Of a stretch of 64,000 nucleotides of DNA, positions 52,901 through 62,731 are shown piece after piece (position 1 is the first letter of the stretch; each line of letters begins with the position of its first letter). The DNA is from Phytopythium helicoides (Eukaryota > Oomycota > Peronosporomycetes > Pythiales > Pythiaceae): positions 62,001-126,000 of the forward strand of contig JANFNE010000021.1 of assembly GCA_024867545.1 (NCBI GenBank). Direction: 5' to 3'. Both the position numbers and the translations under genes were made by a program. Below the pieces are notes generated by a model. It worked only from the letters and a program-made list of their open reading frames with translations, did not search any database and had not been told where the DNA came from.

Positions 52901-53977
52901 TTCTTCCTGAAGTATGAGCATTAGCCCCGGCTCCTGATCATCGCATGTTGAAGTGGTAGTCAAAAAGTAGAGCTTGCTCGGCGTCTCGTCATCCCACTTG
53001 AATTCAATCATCTCTTCATCGTTCAGCCACCTTCTTTCCTGCTTCAAATACCAATGGTAATTTCCTCGAGTCCAGAGTTGAAGAACGGCATTGCGATGCT
53101 GACGAAGAACGACCGCCAACGTATCGGACTCAGCGTTCCACTTCACTCGATCCACACTCCACCCCTCTGCTTTCGCGAACTCAACAGGTAGCCGGAACTC
53201 CCCGTGCTTCAATCCATTGCGCTCAAAGAAGACAATCCACCATCCATCGCCCCGCACTTCGGTGCTGGCAACCAACGACTGGTTCGGGCACCAGTCGAGA
53301 GCACACCCGAGATTTGGGATAGCGCGGTCGTCTTCTTGGCGGCCAACAGCGTGCAAATGCAGCTCGTCTGTCAGCACAATCACCTTTTGGAGGGAGTTGC
53401 CTTTATCGCAGACCTCCACGTTGAACACGAGAAAGCGCCCATCCTCTCGCCAGCACAGCTCGAATGTCCGCTCGAACTCAATGGTTCCTGACGGCAGCAG
53501 CTCGTCCAGTCTTGCCTCGTGCAGCACATCCCACTGCTGGTTCATCACAACCAGCGTGCCGACGCCTGTGGCCACGGCAAGCTTCTCCTGGTCGCCGCTC
53601 CACGCCAGCGCGCGGATGCCGCCGTCAAGCGCGCCGATCTCGTCTGCGAACCGCGCCTCGACATCCACCGCCACGAGCTCGCCGCTGGTCGAGGCGCACA
53701 CCAGCGCATCGATCTCAGCCACGTAGTTCATCCACTTCCAGCACGCGTCGCCTGCTTCATTCGCGCTCGGCAGCGCCTCCGACAGGTTGAGGAGCTGCTC
53801 GACCTCTGCGGCCTCGCGTCCCTCGGAGCGCTCCAGGGCGTCCAGGCGGCCGTCGGAGCGCAGGAAAAACGCGCGCTGGCCGCCAGCGTCGATGCTCAGC
53901 GCGCAGGCGACGGCTGCGCGAGCGTCGAGCGCCAGCAGCGGCGTCGAGCGCCGCTCGAGCGACACCAAGTTGCGCAT
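49930..53977 (-). CDS. ELP1: Elongator complex subunit 1 (ELP1/IKAP)
   Basis: ELP1 is the scaffold of Elongator, which modifies wobble uridines in tRNA. The N-terminal half (from MRNLVSLERRSTP at 53977) is a double WD40-type propeller with ELP1 signatures, including ALAWSGDQEKLAVATG, WRGDG-like VRGDGWWIVFFERNGLKHGEF, RVKWNAESDTLAV and RGNYHWYLKQE. The C-terminal half is helical (GELATALELCRTHRLDMNLLVDY, EYCDDLDEAVALLVTHKQW, DTESDAQSLISSAASS) and ends with the basic RRERRNRMKQGS segment, thought to bind tRNA, and a closing helix pair. Combined length (about 1,340 residues) fits the family. A one-base shift near 52340, inside a WD repeat, separates the two halves. No introns seen. Confidence 0.93.
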
Positions 53978-54628
53978 GATGCGGCCGTGGTATCTGGTGG
54001 CTGGAAGCCTTGATTACCTCGCCCCACTGACAAAAGACAAAGGTGCGCTCGGTTTAGGGACATGTAGCCATGTGGAGGTGGAAGCTGCACGACGACTGCA
54101 ACGAGACCACGCAGCCCATGACGCAGATCCAATGGACCGCAATGAGCACAGTGAGCCGGGATTCCCGCGGCAAGTGGCGTGCTTTTGCTGCGCGTGTGCG
54201 GCGGATGAGCGAGTTGGTGTCGCTGTCGATGTACTTTGGCGTCGTCACTGAGTTGCACTCGCTGTGATCAGGGGGAATAAGCGGTCGGGAAGATCTTTGG
54301 CCTACAGTAGACGAGTGCGATGACAAGGAGCCTCGCCCCCACTTACGAGTGTTGAGGGTACGTTGATTCCATGACCCTGCAATGTAGCTTCTGCCACGGT
54401 TGAATTTTGTCGTTTGCCTCCCATCGAGCTCGACATCCATCGCTGCTTGCGTTTACCCTGCGTGAATAAAGCACGCACGACATCATTTTCAGCAAAGTCG
54501 CCGAGGTAGGCTCTGGGTGAGAAGCAATGCAGCGCGATATGGGTTTGTCAATCTTTCCAACGCCATATAGGATACCTGCGTGCAATTGACGACTGAGCAT
54601 GGGGGGCGACTACAGAAGCGAGTGAGCC
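53978..54628. other. Intergenic region 5' of ELP1
   Basis: Apart from the small reading frame listed at 54070-54267, I see no gene. The first 92 bases separate that frame from the divergent ELP1 start. Confidence 0.3.
54070..54267 (+). CDS. Candidate small protein, 65 residues
   Basis: MWRWKLHDDCNETTQPMTQ... ends in a hydrophobic segment (SELVSLSMYFGVVTELHSL). Codon use is strongly of the local coding type (CTG, GAC, AAC, ACG, ATC), which is why I list it despite its size. The ATG is 92 bases from the divergent ELP1 start. I know no homologue. It could be a genuine small gene, a first exon, or a chance frame. Confidence 0.3.
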   Translation: MWRWKLHDDCNETTQPMTQIQWTAMSTVSRDSRGKWRAFAARVRRMSELVSLSMYFGVVTELHSL

Positions 54629-55507
54629 ATGTCATTCGAAGAGTACCACGATGCCGTCATCGCGACCATTTTCTCCGACTTGCAGTTCAATGGCAGACGA
54701 CGCTGCAAGCGTGTCCTGCGACAGCGGAATGAGGTCGGAGCGCGTGGCTTTGGCCAGCAATTGCAAGGAGACGACGTCAACGAGACGCGAGATTAATAGG
54801 ACGCAGGTCTCTCTCGCCTTCAAGCAGCCACAAGCAGCCATTCTGCATGATGTTCGGACAGAGACACATTGCACGACCAGCGAATCGATAGACACGCTGC
54901 CACGAGTAAACGAACGTCTTGATGGCGCATGGCTACGCGACCGGTCGGATGCAGCATGCAGCAAGTGGACGCTCGCTGCTCGCTTCCGCCTTGCATGCAC
55001 ATAGAGAGTATTGCAGCGCCACGGTGGACGCGTCGATTCACACACTGGCGACGTCCATAGACCGGGCCAAGCGTATCTCCAGTCAGCATTTCGCTGCGCG
55101 TGTCCACCGGTTGAGACAGGAGATGCACGACTCGACCACTCGTTGCTTCAGAACTGAAGTACGTCGACGCCGATGCACGGGCGTCATGGCAGTGGTTGGC
55201 CACGTGAACGGACGCGGCACCACGAGAAAATCGAGAGCGCAAAGACAGCGGTGGTGGCGACAGGTGATGATGGCTGCTTCGGTTGATCTCTCGTTTTTGA
55301 AAATCTCTCGCTCTGGAGAATCTTGCTTTGAACCCGCTGGCTCGGAGGATGGCAGAGGATCTCGGACGACCGATCCTGCTTCGAGATCCAGCGCTTGCAA
55401 CAGACGTCATATCACTTGTGCCAGCTCAGCGCGAAAATTCACGCGATTCGATCGGTTCATATATCATAACCCGAAATGATTCGCTGCGGAATTCCAAAAG
55501 AAATTGA
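54629..55507 (+). CDS. Possible gene for a small helical protein (frames unresolved)
   Basis: Several plus-strand pieces have good local codon use but lie in different frames: MSFEEYHDAVIATIFSDLQFNG from 54629; a piece at about 54790-55000 (FKQPQAAILHDVRTETHC); a coiled-coil-like piece at about 55008-55155 (TLATSIDRAKRISSQHFAA, RVHRLRQEMHDSTTRCFRTE) followed by a good donor (GTACGT); and a last piece from about 55350 (MAEDLGRPILLRDPALATDV) to a stop at 55505-55507. They may be exons of one gene with one or two indels. A minus-strand reading (stop at 54632) is a weaker alternative. Function unknown. Confidence 0.35.
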
Positions 55508-56072
55508 TCAATACCGTAGGACGATGGCAAAGTCGGTATTGGCGCTATCGATGCGTGCGAGGCGGTTTGGACGGTGTAAATAGCGTGCTGGAGTCCACGA
55601 CAAACTACTGGCAGCGCGCGCGCTGCAGCGCAAGTAGCGCATGCGGCAGCGGTGAGAAACGAACGCAAACAATCGCAATGTTCACGAGGAGCCACGAATG
55701 CACGATGGCGAAGCTTACCGATAGCTGACGACGTCCGCCGGCGACTTCGATACTTTGATCCATATAGTGTTTCTTTGTGGCGCACTTCAGCTTGGTCGCC
55801 GTACGAAATCCGATCAAATGGTACTATTCGACTTTCAGTTCATATCGCTAACGAGCCAGCCTCACCTTGGACTGCAACTTCTGCCCACAAAGAATGGTTG
55901 CTGGCGCGAAGCTTCCCCGGTGATGCTGCCACGCCGCATTCGCACAATCCACTCTCGCCCATCCGCTGATGATGCGGCGGCTGGCCGGGCGCGCTGGCGC
56001 TTCAAGCCGCTCGCCACTTGCGCTTTTCCCCCTCCCGCGCCACCCGCCGCTCACCCCGCAGGCCTCGTCGCC
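55508..56072. other. Intergenic, 5' flank of the PH-kinase gene
   Basis: No gene recognised. The kinase frame stays open upstream to 55755, but the sequence becomes unlike the rest of the protein and is probably 5' leader and promoter. Confidence 0.35.
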
Positions 56073-58196
56073 ATGCAGCTGAGCCGCGCGCAGCGCTCGC
56101 CCACGCGCGCCGACGTGGAGAAGCGGCTGAGCCTCGAGGGCCTGAGCCTGGGCGAGTCGCCGCCCACCAGCAGCCGCCACAGCAGCACCGGCAGCAGCGG
56201 CAGCCACAGCGCGCGCTTCCGCCTCGCGCCGCCCGACAAGGCGTGCAAGACCAGCGAGCGCCACGCCAACGTCAACTCCGGCAGCCGCCGCCTGTCGCTG
56301 CCGCACACCATCACCGAGCGCCACGGCGGCCGCGAGCTCTGGGTGCGCGCGCCCACCGTCGCCGGGGAGCTCGAAAAGCGCGGCTTCCGCTGGCGCCGCA
56401 AGTGGCGCGCGCGCTACGTAGAGCTCGACGGCCGCGAGCTGTCCTACTTCGCCCTAGACGCCTGCGACGGACGCCGCGCCAAGCCCAAGCGCCGCGTGCA
56501 GCTCAAGGCCAGCGGCGCGCTCGAGGACGTCGACGCGCTCAGCTTCTCGGTCGTCCCCGCCGCTGGCGAGCAGCCCTGGGTGCTTCGCGCCAGCAACCCC
56601 GTCACCAAACTACGCTGGTGCCGAGCGATCTCCGACTGCTTTGATATCCTCACGTGGCTGCAGCACTACTCGCTCGGCGCCGTGCTCGGTGTCGGCGGCA
56701 ACGGCGTCGTACAGGAGCTCGTCGACAAGCGCGACGGTACCAAGTCTGCCGTCAAGATCCTCGACGTCGCCAAGTTCCGCAACCGCGACGCTGTCGTCGC
56801 AGAGGTCGAGATCCTGCGCAACATCACGAACAGCATCAAGCACCCGAACCTCATGACGATCCACAAGGTATACGAGGAACAGGGGAAGATATACATTATT
56901 CAGGACCTGTGCACGGGCGGCGAGCTCTACGACGCCGTCGTGCACCGTGGACGGTACTCGGAGCGTGACGCCGCGCGTTTGATGCAACAGCTCATGTCCG
57001 CTCTGCAAGCGCTACACCGTCACAACATCCTGCACCTCGACATCAAGCCCGAGAACATTCTGCTCGCAACGCCTGACACGAACGACCAGCGCATCGTACT
57101 GACCGACTTTGGGCTCGCTCGCATGGAGAACGGCAAACAAAACCCGCTCGAGAACGGTGCTACGTCCATGGCTGGCACCATCGGATACATGGCGCCTGAA
57201 GTCATTACATCGCACATCTACACGGAAGCAGCCGACGTCTTCAGCGCGGGTGTCATTCTGTTCATCCTGCTGGTTGGGTACCCACCGTTCCGAGGCGACT
57301 CGGAGGTCGAGACGTTGCTCAAGATCGCGCGCGGAGACCTGCAGTTCGATGCCAATGACTGGGCTGGTGTGTCCATGCCAGCTAAAGAACTCGTCGCGCG
57401 CATGCTCGAAGTGCGCGCTCAGGACCGGATCACGGTCGACGAGGTGCTGGCTCACCCGTGGATGTCACCGGAAACTGTCGACAACGCCAACAGTGAGCCA
57501 GTCATGCTTGACCGTGCGGTAGAACGCCTGCAGCGCTTCAACTACGACCGCAAGTCGGAGAATATGGGCTCACTGATGGGCAGTCTACTGCTCACCAGTG
57601 AGGCTGGTGCGACAGAGGCCGACTACAGCGCGCTCCTGGATGCCACAACCATTGATAACATGATTCGTCAGTTGTCACCTGATGGCCGTGACCGCATCCC
57701 GCTCGACCGTGCCCACATGCTTGCACGAGGCCTCGGCCTCTCGCCTTTTGTGGATGTGCAGAGCTTCGTGACGTTCTTGGATCAGAACCACGACGGATTC
57801 ATCGACGCTGGCGACTTCTGCGAGGGTGTTCGTGCCATGCGCAGCCACGACACGTCGTTTGCCTCGGTCATCTTCTCGGCTTACTGCAAGATGGTGAACG
57901 TGCCTCCGACTCCTGACGCTCAGCTGCGGCGGCGCCACTTCAAGTTGGCGCTCGAGCAACTCGAGTGCCCTGAGCCGCTGCAGAAGATCTTCTTCCGCTT
58001 CGTGGACGATGAAGAGCAGGCACAAGATGCCGAGTTTACCATTGACCGCGCCGGCCTCGCTTCTCTTCTCGATCAGTTCTCGTTCCTTGGACTTCTCTTC
58101 CTGCGCACAGCCAAGGAAAACGTTGTCTCGATTGTGCGGTCACGCAGTATTGATGACATGCCGCGCATCTCAGAGGACTCGCTGTCGTCCCCGTGA
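56073..58196 (+). CDS. PH-domain CAMK-type protein kinase with one EF-hand
   Basis: From MQLSRAQRSPTRADVEKRL at 56073 the protein has 707 residues. A Ser-rich N-terminus precedes a PH domain (about 95-190: AGELEKRGFRWRRKWRARYVEL ending WCRAISDCF). The kinase domain (about 195-465) has the glycine loop GVGGNGVV, SAVKILD lysine, HLDIKPEN catalytic loop, TDFGLAR and GTIGYMAPE, with CAMK-like features (PNLMTIHKVYE, GGELYDAV, AHPWMS). The catalytic HRD is HLD, so Arg is replaced by Leu (a 'non-RD' kinase). The C-terminal region resembles the EF-hand lobe of calcium-dependent kinases but has one canonical loop (DQNHDGFIDAGDF, about 570); others are degenerate. Membrane-recruited, possibly calcium-responsive (inference). 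Substrate unknown. Confidence 0.9.
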   Translation: MQLSRAQRSPTRADVEKRLSLEGLSLGESPPTSSRHSSTGSSGSHSARFRLAPPDKACKTSERHANVNSGSRRLSLPHTITERHGGRELWVRAPTVAGELEKRGFRWRRKWRARYVELDGRELSYFALDACDGRRAKPKRRVQLKASGALEDVDALSFSVVPAAGEQPWVLRASNPVTKLRWCRAISDCFDILTWLQHYSLGAVLGVGGNGVVQELVDKRDGTKSAVKILDVAKFRNRDAVVAEVEILRNITNSIKHPNLMTIHKVYEEQGKIYIIQDLCTGGELYDAVVHRGRYSERDAARLMQQLMSALQALHRHNILHLDIKPENILLATPDTNDQRIVLTDFGLARMENGKQNPLENGATSMAGTIGYMAPEVITSHIYTEAADVFSAGVILFILLVGYPPFRGDSEVETLLKIARGDLQFDANDWAGVSMPAKELVARMLEVRAQDRITVDEVLAHPWMSPETVDNANSEPVMLDRAVERLQRFNYDRKSENMGSLMGSLLLTSEAGATEADYSALLDATTIDNMIRQLSPDGRDRIPLDRAHMLARGLGLSPFVDVQSFVTFLDQNHDGFIDAGDFCEGVRAMRSHDTSFASVIFSAYCKMVNVPPTPDAQLRRRHFKLALEQLECPEPLQKIFFRFVDDEEQAQDAEFTIDRAGLASLLDQFSFLGLLFLRTAKENVVSIVRSRSIDDMPRISEDSLSSP

Positions 58197-58277
58197 ACAG
58201 CTCGTTCGTATTTATCTTTCAGGTTAGAATTCTAAAAGACAACATTGATCCATTGGAATGATCCTTGTAAGACTTAC

Positions 58278-61200
58278 TCAGGCGCTGTGGCCTCGACGCA
58301 ACTTGGGAGTCTCTACATCTTCGACAATGTCGGCGTCTGGCTCCGTCAAGAGTACTCGTTTCGCCCAAGCCTGAATTCGTGGCAAGGCAAACTCGTACCC
58401 AACACGAATGATCTCCGCCATCTTGTCGAACTGAAGCGTGCCATAGTCCTTGACGGGTGGACGCAGGTATAGATCGATACACTCGTCGCGGATTCGGTCT
58501 TTGTGCTGCTCGGACGCCACGTATGCCAGCGCGGCGGAGACGTCACCCATGGACGGCACCGTGACCGTCTTGGCAAAAGGGTTGAGCTTGTTCCAGAGCA
58601 GCCACCACCCCGACAAGGAGCTACCGTAGCCATAGTAATCCCGGCGCGGTTCACTGCCCACATCCACAGCCAGAATATATTTGATGCCACCTTCCTCTTT
58701 CATCACATCCGCTGGTAGATTGTTCATGTATCCGCCGTCAAGCAAAAGAGATCCCTCCTCGGAAATTGGAGGCAAGTATCCTTGCAAACTCATTGACGCG
58801 CGAACAAACTTCCAAGCAGCGCCGCTGCGGTGTACGCTCATCCGAGATTTAGCAATGTCCGTCGTGACGCAAAAGTAGTTTAGCATCAAGTCTTCGATTG
58901 CCAGGTCAAAAAAATGCGATTTGATGGCATCGTTGAAGCGACCGCCGTGAAAGAAGGAAGCGATCGGGAGTGTTAGGTCCTTGAGCTTCTCCATGATGCT
59001 GCTCATGTTGATCGAAAACTGCATTGCTTTCTCCTCCACGAGCGGCAATTCATACGGGTGCATGGCATACAACGCGCCAATGAACGCACCAATACTCGTG
59101 CCACCGACCACGTCGACATGAACACCACATTCCTGGAGCGCTTTCAAAACGCCAATGTGCGCGAGTCCACGTGCGCCACCACCACCAAGCACCAATCCAA
59201 CAGCGTTGCCCGTAACGCGGCGTGCAAGCCGGAGAAAATCCGCACGATGGTCTTGAAATGGAAACTGCACGTTGTGGAAGCTGCTGATCCACTCAAACTT
59301 CTCCATCGGGAAGAGAAAGCGCGGTAGCATTGGATTCTCCCTCACTAGACGAAGGCGCTTCTTGATGCGGGCGGCTCTAGACGACCCGCTCTTCATCGCG
59401 ATGTCGATCGCCGACAATGTCCAATTTTCTTCTCGCACGCGCACGACGCTGATTGTCACATTTTTCCGGTCCCATGATTCCTCGAGCATAGTCACCATGT
59501 CGTTGACAAACGATTGCTGTGCGTGAGCATCAGAACATAGAAGCAGAATGTGGTCTGCCTGGCGGATGCACAACTTCGTCCAAGCAGTAAGACTCATGTC
59601 CGCTTCGTAGATGACCAGCTCATGAGAACTTTCCATGTCTCCGAGCCATGCGCTCAGGTTTGCCCGAGCCACTCGCGTCTGGCTGATCCACTGTTCGCCC
59701 AAGAACGCTCGTGCTTTTTGCGACGACACGATCTGTACGCTCGCAAGGGTTTCCAACGAGGATCGCAGATGCATGCAGAACGTGGAAATGCGTGTGAGCT
59801 TTGTCAATGACATGACTGCGATGGTTCCCAGCGGCAACGTCTGGTTCATCTTGTGCTCCTGCACTTCTTCTACCGACGAGCCCAGCGACAACAAGTAGTT
59901 GCTAACCGTCTTCTGTCCACCAGGAGTATCAGCTTTCATCCCGTCCATTCGCTGTTGAGGCATCCGCTGGGCCAAGTTTTTGGTGAAGTGGATCAGAACA
60001 TTTGGGTGCTGACTAACGATGTAATCGAACACGCTGCGCGACATTTGCGAAATTTGCGAATCACGAATCGCAAATACGGATGAGTTGCTCGGTCCCGCAG
60101 ACAGCATGTCTAACGCACCGAGCGTTGCACCTCGCACGAGGTCACTTGTTGTCTCGACTTGCTTGCCTCGGTATGAGTAGAATTGAACGGCTCGAAGGCG
60201 CCCGCTGATAACGGTAAAGACGGAGTCACATAAATCGCCGCGATTGAACAAGTTCTCGCCGCTTTGGAGGTGCAGCCAGTCAAACGACGTGTCGGAGACC
60301 AACACAAGGCTCGAATACTGCTCGACTAGATGCCGTGCACATTTGCTAGCAACCGCATAATCCTGAAGCAAGCTGCTGAAGACGGCGTCTGGGATCCATA
60401 GCAAGCGCGAATCATCAATGCATACACCTCGCGTGACGTACGGGTGGCCAATGAAGCAAGAAAGCACTCCGATTTCACAGCCCTTGGTCGCATGGTACAT
60501 GCTAACGTATTGCTTTTGCAGGAGAATTTGAACGTTGACTGAACCATCGAGAACAATGAATACCCCTCCTTGGCCGTCAGCATCGAGCACTTTTCCCGCT
60601 TTTCGCGATATCACCTGCGCACATTCATATAGCGAAACCTTTTGGTCGTCGTCAAACAAGCCAATGGCATCGGCGACAGCGTCAACATATTCTTTCAGCG
60701 TTCCGCTCGTCGTTGTGTGCGACCCGTCGTCGTCTCCGAGCAAGAGCGGATGTACTAGTGCCGCTGGGCTTATGATCTTGTTAGTGAGTCCAAAGTGATC
60801 AATAAGCGACTTGGCAGTGATTTTTTCCACCTGGCTTAGTACTGCTTGTGTGAGTCGAAAGAAGCTCTCGGGGAAGCTCTCGAGCACTCTCTCGATGGCG
60901 CGCATGGGAATCTGGAATATGACGGTGTCGTTCTCCTCCGCGTGCGCTGACAAGTGCCCGCACACTCGTTCTCCAAGCGACTGTCCTCCACCCTCCTGCA
61001 ATTCATCCACAAGTTTCACCAGCAGCGGCAGCGACGATGTGATTGTATCTCCGCGAGTGAGGACCTTCTTGAACGTCTGCGAGTTGCTGTTGATCGTCAG
61101 TGACGCTGATCCAGCGGCAACAAGCAGTATGGATCCGTCGTGTTTCCCGCGGCCAAAGATCTCCTCGCCCTTGTCGTGGCGCAGGATGCAGAGGTCGCGC

Positions 61201-61619
61201 GCGAGCGGCTCGACGAACTCGCCGCGCAGGAACGAGAATACCTTGGAGAGCGTGTCGTAGATGAGCTTGAGCTGCTCGGGGCTGAACTTTCTCTGCAGCT
61301 CCCTGGGGAACGAGATGTGATCCTCCTGCTCAAGCTTCTCGTTCTCCTCGCGGCGCTCGCGCTCGAGCTCCAGCAGCTCCGTGAACGACTTGGAGCGCCG
61401 CCGCAGCCGCTTGGACGTCGGCGACGTGGGCATCTTGAGCGTCGGCGGCCGCAGCTTGCGCGGCCGCACCTGCCGAGACGCCACCCACACGTATAGCGCC
61501 GTGATGACGCCCACCAGCACCGTCACGGCCGCCGCGCCGCCCACCACGTACTGGTGCCGCATCGCCGCGGCCGCCGCCCATGCCGCCCGCGCGCGCAGCG
61601 ACTCGCCCAGCGCCTCCAT
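58278..61619 (-). CDS. NTE/PNPLA6-7-type patatin phospholipase with cyclic-nucleotide-binding-like domains
   Basis: A single 1,113-residue frame with the full neuropathy-target-esterase layout. There is one N-terminal membrane helix (about 24-47), a basic linker, and about three CNB-like beta-rolls between 120 and 590 (GEEIFGRGKHDGSILLV, GGVFIVLDGSVNVQI, GENLFNRGDLCDSVFTVISG). A connecting region and a patatin domain follow: oxyanion loop GGGGARGLAHIGVLKA (about 808), nucleophile GTSIG (Ser near 838) and DGGYMNNLP (Asp near 960). The Ser-Asp dyad is intact. NTE proteins are ER-anchored lysophospholipases that turn over phosphatidylcholine. The length is slightly shorter than animal NTE. It converges on the PH-kinase gene (81 bases between stops). 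Confidence 0.95.
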   Translation of the reverse strand: MEALGESLRARAAWAAAAAMRHQYVVGGAAAVTVLVGVITALYVWVASRQVRPRKLRPPTLKMPTSPTSKRLRRRSKSFTELLELERERREENEKLEQEDHISFPRELQRKFSPEQLKLIYDTLSKVFSFLRGEFVEPLARDLCILRHDKGEEIFGRGKHDGSILLVAAGSASLTINSNSQTFKKVLTRGDTITSSLPLLVKLVDELQEGGGQSLGERVCGHLSAHAEENDTVIFQIPMRAIERVLESFPESFFRLTQAVLSQVEKITAKSLIDHFGLTNKIISPAALVHPLLLGDDDGSHTTTSGTLKEYVDAVADAIGLFDDDQKVSLYECAQVISRKAGKVLDADGQGGVFIVLDGSVNVQILLQKQYVSMYHATKGCEIGVLSCFIGHPYVTRGVCIDDSRLLWIPDAVFSSLLQDYAVASKCARHLVEQYSSLVLVSDTSFDWLHLQSGENLFNRGDLCDSVFTVISGRLRAVQFYSYRGKQVETTSDLVRGATLGALDMLSAGPSNSSVFAIRDSQISQMSRSVFDYIVSQHPNVLIHFTKNLAQRMPQQRMDGMKADTPGGQKTVSNYLLSLGSSVEEVQEHKMNQTLPLGTIAVMSLTKLTRISTFCMHLRSSLETLASVQIVSSQKARAFLGEQWISQTRVARANLSAWLGDMESSHELVIYEADMSLTAWTKLCIRQADHILLLCSDAHAQQSFVNDMVTMLEESWDRKNVTISVVRVREENWTLSAIDIAMKSGSSRAARIKKRLRLVRENPMLPRFLFPMEKFEWISSFHNVQFPFQDHRADFLRLARRVTGNAVGLVLGGGGARGLAHIGVLKALQECGVHVDVVGGTSIGAFIGALYAMHPYELPLVEEKAMQFSINMSSIMEKLKDLTLPIASFFHGGRFNDAIKSHFFDLAIEDLMLNYFCVTTDIAKSRMSVHRSGAAWKFVRASMSLQGYLPPISEEGSLLLDGGYMNNLPADVMKEEGGIKYILAVDVGSEPRRDYYGYGSSLSGWWLLWNKLNPFAKTVTVPSMGDVSAALAYVASEQHKDRIRDECIDLYLRPPVKDYGTLQFDKMAEIIRVGYEFALPRIQAWAKRVLLTEPDADIVEDVETPKLRRGHSA

Positions 61620-61762
61620 GCCTGCGGATCCGCCTCAGTTGCACCGAGATTTCTTCGAGGAGTCCCGCTTCAGTGAGCCTCGAAAGTGGTGAATAAATGC
61701 GAGGACGACTGTACATGTTGCCAGCGGGGCCAGCCAGCCAAGCGCCAGTGATCGAGAGCGCC

Positions 61763-62458
61763 ATGGCGAGCAGCGTGGCGCGGCGGTTCGACGAGCTCCT
61801 CGCGGCGCTGGGGGCCGACCCGGCGGCGCTGGCGCAGCGTGTGGAGGAGCCGGCGCGCGTGGTGGCGGCGGCGGGCGACGCGGAGACGCGCGCGCAGCTG
61901 CTGGCGCAGCTCACGAGCAAGAGCCTGCGGTGCGCCGAGCTCATTGCGCAGACGCTCGAGACCTCGGGCAAGCTGTCCAAGCTGCAGCGGCGGCTGGCAG
62001 CGGCGGCTCTGGGCGAGGAGGCCGAGGACAGCGATGGCGACGACGACGACGAAGACATGGAAGACGACGAGCGCACGGCGCTGCTGCTCAAGGATCTCGT
62101 GGCCGTCGGTGCGCAGCTGGAGGACGCTAGCAAGCAGCACGCGCAGCTCGGTGTGATCGACAAGTCACTGCGCTCGAGCCGCGACCTGCTCGCGAGCGCC
62201 GAACGCGACCTGAGCGATGCCATCTCGGCCACTGCTGGAGGAGCGGACAGCGCGCTGCAGGCCGAGTTCCGCGACCTGTACATGGACGAGTTCGCGTCGG
62301 CGTTCGGCGACAGCCTGGACCAGTTCCGGCGGGAAGAGCAGTTCGAGAGCAAGGACGTCGCGTATTTAATTTCGTGCATCCACGCAGGCGGTGACATCTT
62401 CACGCCGCTACAGAAGAAGCTCTTCGTTGAGTCGGTCAAGTCCGAGAACGACGAGTAG
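61763..62458 (+). CDS. Rsa3-like ribosome assembly protein
   Basis: The 231-residue protein starts MASSVARRFDELLAAL (an in-frame ATG at 61697 would add 22 residues). The first 170 residues are helical, interrupted by an acidic run (EEAEDSDGDDDDEDMEDDE). The C-terminal 60 residues (FRDLYMDEFASAFGDSLDQFR, DVAYLISCIHAGGDIFTPLQ) resemble the conserved end of ribosome-assembly protein 3, which takes part in early 60S assembly. The match is by motif memory. It is divergently placed with the NTE gene. Confidence 0.55.
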   Translation: MASSVARRFDELLAALGADPAALAQRVEEPARVVAAAGDAETRAQLLAQLTSKSLRCAELIAQTLETSGKLSKLQRRLAAAALGEEAEDSDGDDDDEDMEDDERTALLLKDLVAVGAQLEDASKQHAQLGVIDKSLRSSRDLLASAERDLSDAISATAGGADSALQAEFRDLYMDEFASAFGDSLDQFRREEQFESKDVAYLISCIHAGGDIFTPLQKKLFVESVKSENDE

Positions 62459-62731
62459 CTTTCAAGGTAGACAGACATACACGTCCCAATGCATTTGATG
62501 TACGATCAACGGCTTCCATGAACGAGTTTTTCATTTGCATGGGAGAGAACTACACGCATAGATCGAAAGCACAAAATCCCCATGCACAACGCAGGTTTCG
62601 GAGACGCACTTGCATCATCTAATGGCTTCCTTCTGTACTAGTGTACCGTGCATCCGAAGGACGACTCTTTTTTTCTGTGGACAGCAGCTACAAGCACAGC
62701 ACCGTCAGTTCAAGCGCCGAGATGCATTCCC

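Noticed and set aside
61330..62478. 382-codon minus-strand frame across the Rsa3-like gene and NTE start
   Set aside because: Ser/Ala/Arg-rich composition and conflict with two better genes.
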